Source: Desulfonatronum sp. SC1 (GTDB taxonomy: Bacteria; Desulfobacterota; Desulfovibrionia; Desulfovibrionales; Desulfonatronaceae). From it: a stretch of DNA of 64,000 nt. The translations under genes were made by a program, and so were the position numbers. Where the stretch lies: positions 1 through 64,000 of the forward strand of contig NZ_PZKN01000003.1 in NCBI RefSeq assembly GCF_003046795.1, written 5' to 3'. Under the pieces are notes generated by a model that saw nothing but the letters and a program-made list of their open reading frames with translations, ran no database searches and was not told the origin of the DNA. Positions within the stretch are counted from its first letter, which is position 1. Every line of letters begins with the position of its first letter. Of the stretch, positions 42,449 to 50,732 are shown in pieces.

Positions 42449-43918
42449 CTATTCTTCCAGCTTCTTGAGCACCTCGGTCCCAACCACCAAATTCATCCGG
42501 GACTGCAGGGCGATGTGATCGTAGCGCGCCCGATAGTGCTGGGCGGACATCAGGGCTTCCATCAACTGGGCGCGGATGACCTCTTCCGTCTCCACCAGCG
42601 AGTGCTGGTAGGCCCTGGTGTTCAGATCGCGGTTCTCCACGGCGGCGTCCATGGCCTCCAGCGTGGCCTGGTGGGACTTTTCAGCCGCACCCAAGGACAG
42701 GAAAATATCCCGGAGCTGGAGGCCGATACCTTCCTGGAGCAGGAACTGCTCTTCTTTGATCTTGGCGACCCGGGCTCGGGCCTCGGCCACCCTGCCCTGG
42801 GTCAGAAACCCGCTGAAAATCGGGATCTCCATGCCCACGCCCACGGACCAGCCCTTCTTGTTGCGGTCCGTGGCCATGCCCGCGTCGTAGTCGTTCCACC
42901 ACCTGAACAGTTCCCCTGTCACGGCAAGCTTGGGAAGATGTCCGCTGTGCGCCGTGCGCAGGGAGCCCTCCGCGGCCCGGATCCCGGCCTCGATCTTGGC
43001 CCAGTCCGGATTGAATCGGTAAGCTGTCCCAACCAGTCCGTCCAGTTGTTCCGCGAACGGCGTAAAGGGCATTTCCTGGTCCACCGGCCGGACGCTGGCA
43101 TGCCAGGGCAGCCCCATGGTATTGGCCAGGGCGGCCTGGGCCATTAATTCGTTCTTTTCCAGTGAGGCAACCATGGAGCGCAAGGACTCGACCATTACCT
43201 TGTTGCCCAGCCAGTCCGTCTTTTTGACCGTGCCGGAGCCTTCCTTGTACATGGTTTCCGTGAGGTTCAGGGTGGCCTCCATCCGGGCCAGGGTATCCTT
43301 GCCAACCTGGTGGAGCTGGGCGGCCAGGACCGCGCCGTGGTAGAGCCGTTTGACGCTGTCCATGATCTCCAGGTCCGTACGCCGAACCTCCTGCTGCATC
43401 ATGTCCACCAGGCCCTCGGTCTGTTCCCGCAGGCCCTTGCGCATCCCGCCGTCATAGAGCAGCCAGGAGCCCTGGACCGAAGCCCTGAACGACTCCTTGT
43501 CCATCAGCTTGATGTCCTGTTCGGGAATGGTGATGGCGTTGGTGGGCACGGTCCCCACTCCCGGAATGGTGATCGGGATGGTTCCGCCCATGGGCAGGGT
43601 GAAATTGTAGGCCGGAAAGATGTAGTTCGGGTCCTGGTCCAGGAGTTGGTAGCCGCCCTGGAGGCTGATCTGCGGCCAGTAGCCGGCCAGGGCTTGGCGA
43701 TGTTGGGCCTCGGCCATTTCCACGGCGTAGCGGGAAGCTGGACGACGGCGGTTGTTCTCCAGGGCAGCCTCAAGGCATGTCTCGAGATCGGCCGTATGAA
43801 CGACCATTTCCCCATCCGGCGAACCCGTTGCAGCCGCCGTGGGGTCTGGCGGCGCGGCCAGAACGACCAGACAGAACAGGATTGTCATTGCCGGAAACGA
43901 AAGGGGACGTATCTTCAT
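42449..43918 (-). CDS. TolC-family outer-membrane efflux protein
   Basis: This 489-residue protein has a signal peptide (MTILFCLVVLAAPPDPTAAA). Two copies of the TolC-type helical hairpin follow: LETCLEAALENNRRRPASRY, AQHRQALAGYWPQISLQGGY, SLRTAHSGHLPKLAVTGELF and IPIFSGFLTQGRVAEARARV. Such trimers form the outer-membrane duct of efflux or type I secretion systems. No inner-membrane pump or adaptor gene is next to it; the small membrane protein and the kinase fragment downstream are the only companions. Confidence 0.9.
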   Translation of the reverse strand: MKIRPLSFPAMTILFCLVVLAAPPDPTAAATGSPDGEMVVHTADLETCLEAALENNRRRPASRYAVEMAEAQHRQALAGYWPQISLQGGYQLLDQDPNYIFPAYNFTLPMGGTIPITIPGVGTVPTNAITIPEQDIKLMDKESFRASVQGSWLLYDGGMRKGLREQTEGLVDMMQQEVRRTDLEIMDSVKRLYHGAVLAAQLHQVGKDTLARMEATLNLTETMYKEGSGTVKKTDWLGNKVMVESLRSMVASLEKNELMAQAALANTMGLPWHASVRPVDQEMPFTPFAEQLDGLVGTAYRFNPDWAKIEAGIRAAEGSLRTAHSGHLPKLAVTGELFRWWNDYDAGMATDRNKKGWSVGVGMEIPIFSGFLTQGRVAEARARVAKIKEEQFLLQEGIGLQLRDIFLSLGAAEKSHQATLEAMDAAVENRDLNTRAYQHSLVETEEVIRAQLMEALMSAQHYRARYDHIALQSRMNLVVGTEVLKKLEE

Positions 43919-43966
43919 CTTTTGCTCCTAAATTGAGGGTTGCGTGTCGTGATAGTTTGGAAAACA

Positions 43967-44032
43967 CCTCTTCCTGTGGAAGAGGGCCAAGTTGAGGGGG
44001 GCGCAGACTACTCATCTCTCCCCGTGGGAGAG
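43967..44032. repeat. two short hairpins ahead of the TolC gene
   Basis: CCTCTTCC-tgt-GGAAGAGG (43967-43985) and CTCTCCC-cgt-GGGAGAG (44016-44032) are perfect small hairpins in the leader/intergenic region. They look like common intergenic repeat units. Confidence 0.45.
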
Positions 44033-44052
44033 TGACAGGGTAAGGGTATGCT

Positions 44053-44205
44053 TTATTCACGCGGAAACGTCTCGGCCTGGGGCACGGACAGAGGGCGGCT
44101 GAACAGATAACTCTGGACTTCCGGGCAGTGGTTGGCACGTAGAAAGTCGGCCTCCCTGACGGTTTCCACGCCTTCGGCGACTACCCGCGGGTTCATGCCC
44201 GCGAG
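44053..44205 (-). pseudogene. EAL-domain C-terminal fragment
   Basis: After a stop codon (TAA) that ends the PhnD-like fragment, the same strand reads LAGMNPRVVAEGVETVREAD, then FLRANHCPEVQSYLFSRPLS, and ends PRE. This is the last part of an EAL c-di-GMP phosphodiesterase (VVAEGVET...G.L.SRP). The catalytic N-terminal part is missing. Confidence 0.75.
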
Positions 44206-44481
44206 TTACCGGGCACTCTCGAAGGTGCTCACCGTGACCGAGATATCGTATCCCATGTTGCGCCCGATGGTCCGGGTAAAAGTCTTGAAGGCGGCTTCCG
44301 CGTCCAGGCGATGGATTCCGAAAAAGGCACTCTCGATGAAGCCCACGTTCAGCTGGGCAGGCTCCAAAGGTTGGTTGGTCCCGACCGGGGCGGAGGAGAA
44401 CAACAGCATGGCCTTGTGGATCAATACGGCTACAACCGGTAAACCATGACCAGGCAAGAAACGGACGACGGGCATGTTCAC
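44206..44481 (-). pseudogene. PhnD-like binding domain, truncated
   Basis: The frame starts at GTG 44481, overlapping the previous stop. After a hydrophobic N-terminus it reads LNVGFIESAFFGIHRLDAEA and continues IGRNMGYDISVTV. This is the first part of a phosphate/phosphonate-type binding domain, paralogous to the upstream gene (IGFTNNMFTEVNENDARAAM). It stops after 91 residues where the EAL fragment begins. An internal deletion in a PhnD-GGDEF-EAL gene would explain both pieces. Confidence 0.65.
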
Positions 44482-45596
44482 TGATCGTCCTCCATAACGA
44501 TTTGTCGGTGCAGGGCGATCAACTCCAGGGCCGTATTCAAGGCGCTTTCCGGATAATCCCCGATTCGTTCACTGTTGAAGACTAGCAGTACCTGCCCCCC
44601 GGCCGGGGTTTCGTGCAGGTCGCGAATCCCGGCGAGCAGCTGCTCCAGGAAGGACGGGGCGTAGTCGCGTCGAAAGGCGAAAACAGCCGGGACCATCGGC
44701 TCCGAGGCGGCCAGGATATGGAGCTGGGCGCCGAGTTGGGGATTGAGTTCAACCATGGTTTCAAAGCCATGGCGTGTGACCAGGCAGGCATCCGCCTGGC
44801 GAAAAAAAACCGGCAGGAGCGTCTGCGAGAGGCTGGGCAGGGTAGTGACCCGTCCGGCCAGTTCGGCAAGAGGCTCAAGCTTTTCCTGAACCAGTAGCGC
44901 ATCCAGCCAGAGCGGAGCCAGGGAGGCCCGCAGGGCCTGATGCACGTGAACATGACGGCCCGCCAGGTCGGCCAATGTTTCCAGGGGGCCGTCGCGGTGC
45001 GCCAGCAGGACAAATTCCTCGGCGGTTTCACCGTCGTGATAGGTAAGAAAGATCGGGGAGAATTCCACTTCGTGGCGAAGCAGGTCGTATTCCATGCTCG
45101 TGACGGCCGCGACATCCATCTGGCCGTCAAGCAGGTCCGGGAGCATGTCCTGGACTGCCTTGTAAACCAAAACTTCCGGCTCGACGGGAATCCCGCGTTC
45201 TCGAGCTACGGTCTGGCCCCAGACGGTCATCGCGGCCCGGGCGTCGTTTTCGTTGACCTCGGTGAACATGTTGTTGGTGAACCCGATGCGGAAGTTGCTG
45301 TCAGCGGCCTGCGCCAGGGCGGTTGTCGGGATCGTCCAGAGCGTCAGCAAGGTTACCAGCAGGTAAAGGAGATTGGCTGCGGGCTTTGCTTGGGAAAGGG
45401 GCTGAATGCAAGAGGAAGTGCCGATGTTCCGCGTACTGAGGGGAGCCTGCTCGCTGCGTTGCTTGTCAGACGGGTGATGCAGGCTCGTCGCGTGGTCCGC
45501 TGTCTTGGACTGGGCGTCGCAATGGCAAAGATAATTCAGCCGGTTGCCGAAGCCGCGCAGGATGGCGGAAGGCTGGTCATACTTGTGCATCGTCAT
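44478..45596 (-). CDS. PhnD-like periplasmic binding protein
   Basis: Family: PF12974, phosphate/phosphite/phosphonate-type binding proteins. A hydrophobic signal segment (LLYLLVTLLTLWTIPTTALA) precedes the mature part. It begins FRIGFTNNMFTEVNENDARA and contains LLDGQMDVAAVTSMEYDLLR and LADLAGRHVHVHQAL. The domain is complete (about 270 residues). The first 70 residues of the 372-residue frame look non-native, so the real start is probably nearer the signal segment. No ABC permease is adjacent; such proteins often serve as sensor inputs in this group of bacteria. Confidence 0.75.
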   Translation of the reverse strand: MTMHKYDQPSAILRGFGNRLNYLCHCDAQSKTADHATSLHHPSDKQRSEQAPLSTRNIGTSSCIQPLSQAKPAANLLYLLVTLLTLWTIPTTALAQAADSNFRIGFTNNMFTEVNENDARAAMTVWGQTVARERGIPVEPEVLVYKAVQDMLPDLLDGQMDVAAVTSMEYDLLRHEVEFSPIFLTYHDGETAEEFVLLAHRDGPLETLADLAGRHVHVHQALRASLAPLWLDALLVQEKLEPLAELAGRVTTLPSLSQTLLPVFFRQADACLVTRHGFETMVELNPQLGAQLHILAASEPMVPAVFAFRRDYAPSFLEQLLAGIRDLHETPAGGQVLLVFNSERIGDYPESALNTALELIALHRQIVMEDDQ

Positions 45597-45881
45597 ATCG
45601 AGGTGCTGTTCCGTGGGGTGCGAGCAGGGAGTGTTGTGATGTAACTGTTTGATACTGAATGTAAAATGCGAAATAAAACTTTGGTACTATGGCCCATGTT
45701 CGACATGTTGTAAATGTCTTCAGGTGTCATGTTTGCGTATCTGTACCCGTGTTATCCCTAGCCTCGTTAGATCACCGTTTGACTTTCGGTCCTGTTTTGG
45801 TACGGGTGAAGGGTCGATAGCAGAGGCAAAAATATCTCACATTCGCATATCAACAGCGGACAGGTTCATGGGAGCGAAGAA

Positions 45882-46388
45882 ATGAAGAAATGTTTTATCT
45901 TTTTGTTTTTTTTAATTTTATTGGCCGGGTGTTCCCATCTCAGCGCCACGCATTTGCCGCGAAACCAACTCGTCGCGGATCAAACCGAGGTCATTTCCCT
46001 GGATTTCTGGGATTTTCACTATGTGGCTCGAACGGAGGGCGATGGGTTCCTTGTTTCCGGAAAGGCCCTGCCGAATACCAGGGTCTGGCCCGGCCTGGCG
46101 GAGTGGTTCCAGGAGTTGGTTTTGTTCGGGTACATCACGGATGCGCAAGGAATCGTCCTGGGGGGGGATCGCAGGTTGTATCCGGTTCAGCGGATGGTCC
46201 CCGAAGGGGTGGAGTTTGCTTTCAGGATTCCGCTTGAAGCCGTTCCCGCGGATACGGATGCCCATGTGACGTTTGGATACCGCATGAGCCTGACGGAAAG
46301 CGAATTTCAAGCGGTTCCCCGCCGGGGTGAGTCGTTTTCCAGCGATGTTGATGTGTTTTCGGCGCAGCAAGGGCCGGTGCCCAGGTAG
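45882..46388 (+). CDS. lipoprotein of unknown function
   Basis: This 168-residue protein has a clear lipoprotein signal (FIFLFFLILLAGC, lipid Cys17). The mature part has predicted beta segments (VISLDFWDFHYVARTEGDGF, GVEFAFRIPLEA, HVTFGYRMSL), and the composition is that of a periplasmic or outer-membrane-anchored domain. No family is recognised. The upstream 280 bp hold no gene and must contain its promoter. The downstream TrmO gene is 190 bp away. Confidence 0.75.
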   Translation: MKKCFIFLFFLILLAGCSHLSATHLPRNQLVADQTEVISLDFWDFHYVARTEGDGFLVSGKALPNTRVWPGLAEWFQELVLFGYITDAQGIVLGGDRRLYPVQRMVPEGVEFAFRIPLEAVPADTDAHVTFGYRMSLTESEFQAVPRRGESFSSDVDVFSAQQGPVPR

Positions 46389-46577
46389 CTTCTTTAGGGA
46401 ATTGGCTGGTCTCAATGTGCCGTTTCTGCTCCACCAGCGCTTCATGCTCCTCGAGTGCGGCAGGAGGCATGTCAAAATGGTGAGACAGGCATCTTGCCTG
46501 CACCACCCAATCCACAAACGGTAATTCAGTCAAAGCTGTATCCCCTACACCATTTTTTTCTTTCGGGAGACGAACCA

Positions 46578-47054
46578 ATGATCGAAATGCATCCCATTGG
46601 AGTGATCCACAGTCCGTTCAAGGAACTGAGCGGCATGCCGATTCAGCCCGCCGGAGCGGCGGGAGTACTGGGAACGGTGGAGATATCGGAGGAATACCAG
46701 GCCGGGGTGAAGGATTTGGATGGCTTTTCCCATCTCATTTTACTGTACCACTTTCATGGCAGCCAAGGATTCAACCTCAAGGTCGTCCCGTTCATGGACA
46801 CCGTACCCCGGGGCCTGTTCGCCACTCGTGCGCCCAAGCGGCCGAACCCCATCGGCCTGTCCATCGTGGAACTGGACCGGATCGAAGGCGGTGTGCTGCA
46901 TATCCGCAACGTCGACGTCCTGGACGGCACTCCGCTTCTGGACATCAAGCCCTATGTGCCGAAATTCGACGCCCACACGCAAGCCCGGGTCGGCTGGCTG
47001 GAGACGCCTGGAGAGACCGTGGCCGAGCAAAGATCGGACGATCGGTTCATGTAG
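46578..47054 (+). CDS. trmO: tRNA m6t6A37 methyltransferase TrmO
   Basis: This 158-residue TrmO (YaeB/TsaA) protein methylates the threonylcarbamoyl-adenosine at position 37 of some tRNAs. Diagnostic parts are HPIGVIHSPFKELSGMPIQP, LDGFSHLILLYHFH, RGLFATRAPKRPNPIGLSIV (the SAM site) and LLDIKPYVPKFD. ATG 46578 follows GGGAGACGAACC. The protein is at the short end of the family, as in many Deltaproteobacteria and archaea. It converges with the AddB-like gene, 10 bp apart. Confidence 0.92.
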   Translation: MIEMHPIGVIHSPFKELSGMPIQPAGAAGVLGTVEISEEYQAGVKDLDGFSHLILLYHFHGSQGFNLKVVPFMDTVPRGLFATRAPKRPNPIGLSIVELDRIEGGVLHIRNVDVLDGTPLLDIKPYVPKFDAHTQARVGWLETPGETVAEQRSDDRFM

Positions 47055-47064
47055 GCAACGGGGA

Positions 47065-50000
47065 TTATTCCGCCAAGGCCCACGGGCAAGTAACCCGCCA
47101 GGGGCAGGAGGGGCAGGTTCCTGGTTGGGTGGTGGGGGAGAACAGGGGGGCTTCCAGGATGTGGCGGCCGAGCCATTCCAGGATCACGGGCAGGCCTTGC
47201 GTCTGCCAGTCCAGGAAATGATGCGTCAGGCGTTCGGCCTCGTTTTTTTTGCCGGGTTTGGTCAGCGGGACGAAGCGGTTTTTGGCCTGCCATTCGCCGA
47301 GATGCACGTAGCCGCACAGGGCCGGAGCGGCGTGGAGATAGAGGTAGCCGGGCAGTTGCGGATCAGAGAGGTGGGTGTTGACCAGGGTCAGTCCTTCGTG
47401 GGCCGCTGTTTCGTCGCCCGGAGACAGGTCTGTCAGGTCATTCGCCAGTTCTTCCAGGCGAAGGATGTCCAGCGGCTTGCGCCGGGACGCGCCGCCGGTC
47501 TTGTAGTCCAGAATCATGGGGATGTTCAGCGAAGGGTCCAGGTCGATCCTGTCCAGCCTGCCGCGCAGGACGATCCTGGCGGCGGCTCCGGGCAGGGGAC
47601 GTTGGGCTGACTGTTCCACGGCCAGCAGGTGGACCGGCTGGTCGGACTGGCGCAGGTACGCGCGCAGCAGTTCTTGCAGCAGCCGGGCCTGGAAGAACCG
47701 GGCCGCCGGGGCCAGGGGGGCCTCCCGCAAATGGCCTGGGGCCAACTCGGACCAAATGTCGTCAAATCCGGATAGCAGATCCATGGGCACCACGGTGGAT
47801 TGCTCGTGGGGCCGGAACAGCCGCTCCAGGATGTCGTGGGCCAGACGGCCCATGACCGCGGCACCGGGGTCGTCGCGCGGGTCGGGCCGAGGCGGGAAGG
47901 CGGCCACCTCTTCCTTGAAGAAGCGCAGCGGGCAGCGCAGATAGGTGCGCAGCGCGGACAGGGACAGGCCCCGTTCCAAGCGCCGGGCCAGACGGTCCGC
48001 CTGGGCCGCCTTTTCCGGCGGACGCCCGGGCGACAGGCTCAGGTCCAGTTCCAGCGCCACTCGGGAAACGCTTCCATGCAGGAGCCTGCCCGCGGCCTTT
48101 TCCAGGCCCCAGAGTTCCCGCTCCCAATACCGGCTGGGCATGGTCCGGCCTTCCAGTGGATTGGGGGACGCGCCCTGGCGGCTGTAGAGGCGGACCTCCC
48201 CGGTCGAGGCCATCAATCGCTGGAGATGGTAGTGGATGATCCGCTCCTCGGCATAGCCCGGCGACAGTCCCAGGGCCGGGCGCAGGGCCTCGGGCAGCAG
48301 GGGGTTGGGCGCGGCGGTCCGGGGCAGAACCCCTTCTACGCATTCCAGCACGATCACCTTGTCGAAGCATAACAGCCGACTTTCCAGTAATCCCATCACC
48401 TGCCAGGACGTGAGCGGCTCCCCGCTGAACGGGATGCGCTCCAGACCGAGGCAATTCCAGAACACGCTCCACAAGGCCGCCGGAGGAAGCGCCCGGTCCC
48501 GGCTCAAGGTCTGCTCCAGGCCTGGAAGAACCGTGGAATACAGCGCATGGACCGCGTGCATTTCCAGCACCGAGGGAGCTCGTTCCCGCACCTGGAGGGC
48601 GTCCAGGAGGCGCGGCAGGAATCCGCCCAGTTCATTCAGGGTGGTCAGGCCCAGGGCCTCATGAAAAAGAACCGCCAGCCCGGCCATGCCCGATGCCGTG
48701 AAGGGGGCGGGATCGGTTCCCTCCTGCCCTCCTATCTTCTCGTGCTCGGCCTCACCCACATTCTCAACGTCCACCGCGACGCACTCCCGAAGCAGTTCCA
48801 CCAGGGCCGGGGGATCCAGAAACGCGTGCCCTTGCCCCTGGATCAGGCGGCGCAGGCGGGCCAGGCCTCCGCTGGGCAACAGCCGCCGCACCCAGGGATT
48901 TTGCCAGAGATCCAGGTAATCCCGACTGGCTGGCCCCACGCCGGTGAGCCGTTCGTCCCGGGCCATGCGGGTCAGGGTGTGCAGGAGCAGGCCCAGGGCC
49001 GAGCGCTCCAGGGGCAGGCCCAGGGTGACGTTGACCTCCTTGTCCATGGGCAGGTGGGCCAGCACGGGGCGCAGCAGGGCCGGGTCGGGCAGGATCACGG
49101 CAACTTTCTCTTCTTGTCCCCAGGATGCGGCGTCCTCGGCCAGACGGCGCAATTCGGAGTGCAGGTCATGGGCCAGGATGAAGGTCGGGGCCAAACCCTG
49201 GGCCAAACCCTGGGGCTGGCCCAGGGATTGGCCTTCATCCTGGTCACTGGGGGCGAATTCCCAGTCCAGATCAGCCTTCCAGGCCGAGGCCCAGCGTTGC
49301 AAAGGTTCGGGCAGGGGCTGGTCGGCCTGCCACCAGAGTTCCGCTCCAGCCTGGCGCAGGGACTGGACCAGATCGGCCTCGGTCCGGGTCAGGGCGAACA
49401 GGCCGCAAAGGTAGGTCGGACCGTGAAGCGGTGAGTGGTCCCGGTGGAGGCGTTCCGGTGGGATTCGGGCGGCCAGGGTCGCCGGGGTGGCCAGGTTGCG
49501 GGCCGCGAGTTGTTCGTGAAACGCGGCCTGGACCGCTCCCAGGTCGGCCAGCAGCCGTGCGGCCGCTTCCGGTAGGTCGTCCGGAGGATGGTCCAGGGCC
49601 CGGGCCGTGATCCGCTCCCGGTCCAGTTCGTCCAGAACCTGGGTCAGGCGCAGACCCCAGGGCAGAAACCGATGCCAGGGCGTCGCCTCTTGATCGTCCT
49701 TCAGGCCGCCTTTCAGACCGTCCTTCAGGTCGGCGTCGATCTCGTGCAACAGCCAGGCCTGATCCAATGGGGTGGCCAGGGCCGGGGGATCATCCGAAGC
49801 CAGGCAGGTCTGGCGCAGAATCCAGTCTTCCAGGCTGGAGCAGCGCGGAGGCAGAAAGGGCGCGCCCAGGGAGCGGGCCAGGGCCTGATGCAGATAGATG
49901 CGCGGCCGACGATGGGGGAAGATGACCTGGATGTTGCCCATGGCCAGGAATGGGGCATCGGCGCATCGGGCCCTGAGGTGGTCGTGGAGCAGGGCGATGG

Positions 50001-50730
50001 GGTCGGCATGCAGGGAGAGGACGCGGATGGGGTGTGTGTGATCCTCCGGGGGGCTCGGGAGCAGGGCTTCTGGAAACGGGCAGGTCGATGATCCTGACTT
50101 CTCAAAGGCCGAAGCCGGGTGATGTCGTGGTTGTACGGGCGGGAGCGTGACCACCTCGGCTCGCTCCAGGTTGACCAGCGCGCCATGGCATTCCCGGCCC
50201 AGCAGGTCGGCCAGGAGGCGTTGATAGGAGCGGACCTGGGCCCGGTCCGCGTCCGGGTCGCCCGCGCCCAGCTTGAAGTCCAGCACCCAGGCCGTGCCGT
50301 CCGGCAGCAGGACCAGGCGGTCCACCCGGACCAGGGCGTGCGGCGCAGTGGAGGACGGTCCGTGGGGATGGGCCGAGGCCTGGGCCGAAACCTGGGCCGG
50401 AATCACGATTTCCTGTTCCGCCAGGGCCAGGGCCGTTTCGGAAAAGAGTTCGGCCATCAAGGGGTGGGCCAGGGTTCGGACCATGGCCGAGGCCAGCGGG
50501 GCCAGGTCCAGCCGGGCCGGGTGCACGCCCAGCAGGGCCCGGGCCTGATGCAGACGACGGGTCACCGCGGCCAAAGAGGTCTCGTCTGGTCCGGTCTCGC
50601 CGGGGCCGAGCAGGGCCAGGGCTTGATGGGCCACGTCGCCGTGCAGTCGCCGCGAGGTCGCGGACGGGTCGGTCCAGGACGAGGCGTCGGGTGGGGCCAG
50701 GAGCAGGTGGGGAAACAGGGGGTCGCGCAT
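47065..50730 (-). CDS. addB: AddB-like nuclease with extra N-terminal nuclease domain
   Basis: This protein of 1,221 residues joins two parts. Residues about 1-220 are a PD-(D/E)XK domain of the AddA/RecB C-terminal kind: HGDVAHQALALL, RVDRLVLLPDGTAWVLDFKL and RSYQRLLADL. From about 235 it is AddB: FPHRRPRIYLHQALARSLGA, an inactive helicase-like core, then LRTYLRCPLRFF, the second nuclease VMGRLAHDILERL and MILDYKTGG, and the cysteines CPSCPWRVTC for the 4Fe-4S staple. It should process double-strand ends with the helicase encoded 2 bp upstream. That N-terminal nuclease is normally the end of AddA. Confidence 0.85.
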   Translation of the reverse strand: MRDPLFPHLLLAPPDASSWTDPSATSRRLHGDVAHQALALLGPGETGPDETSLAAVTRRLHQARALLGVHPARLDLAPLASAMVRTLAHPLMAELFSETALALAEQEIVIPAQVSAQASAHPHGPSSTAPHALVRVDRLVLLPDGTAWVLDFKLGAGDPDADRAQVRSYQRLLADLLGRECHGALVNLERAEVVTLPPVQPRHHPASAFEKSGSSTCPFPEALLPSPPEDHTHPIRVLSLHADPIALLHDHLRARCADAPFLAMGNIQVIFPHRRPRIYLHQALARSLGAPFLPPRCSSLEDWILRQTCLASDDPPALATPLDQAWLLHEIDADLKDGLKGGLKDDQEATPWHRFLPWGLRLTQVLDELDRERITARALDHPPDDLPEAAARLLADLGAVQAAFHEQLAARNLATPATLAARIPPERLHRDHSPLHGPTYLCGLFALTRTEADLVQSLRQAGAELWWQADQPLPEPLQRWASAWKADLDWEFAPSDQDEGQSLGQPQGLAQGLAPTFILAHDLHSELRRLAEDAASWGQEEKVAVILPDPALLRPVLAHLPMDKEVNVTLGLPLERSALGLLLHTLTRMARDERLTGVGPASRDYLDLWQNPWVRRLLPSGGLARLRRLIQGQGHAFLDPPALVELLRECVAVDVENVGEAEHEKIGGQEGTDPAPFTASGMAGLAVLFHEALGLTTLNELGGFLPRLLDALQVRERAPSVLEMHAVHALYSTVLPGLEQTLSRDRALPPAALWSVFWNCLGLERIPFSGEPLTSWQVMGLLESRLLCFDKVIVLECVEGVLPRTAAPNPLLPEALRPALGLSPGYAEERIIHYHLQRLMASTGEVRLYSRQGASPNPLEGRTMPSRYWERELWGLEKAAGRLLHGSVSRVALELDLSLSPGRPPEKAAQADRLARRLERGLSLSALRTYLRCPLRFFKEEVAAFPPRPDPRDDPGAAVMGRLAHDILERLFRPHEQSTVVPMDLLSGFDDIWSELAPGHLREAPLAPAARFFQARLLQELLRAYLRQSDQPVHLLAVEQSAQRPLPGAAARIVLRGRLDRIDLDPSLNIPMILDYKTGGASRRKPLDILRLEELANDLTDLSPGDETAAHEGLTLVNTHLSDPQLPGYLYLHAAPALCGYVHLGEWQAKNRFVPLTKPGKKNEAERLTHHFLDWQTQGLPVILEWLGRHILEAPLFSPTTQPGTCPSCPWRVTCPWALAE

Positions 50731-50732
50731 TG

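Noticed and set aside
45649-45885. 78-codon frame between the PhnD-like gene and the lipoprotein gene
   Set aside because: No ribosome site, Cys-rich atypical composition, and it overlaps the likely promoter and start of the lipoprotein gene.
48547-49434. A 295-codon + strand frame
   Set aside because: Antisense of the AddB-like gene, Gln/Gly-rich without domain signal.
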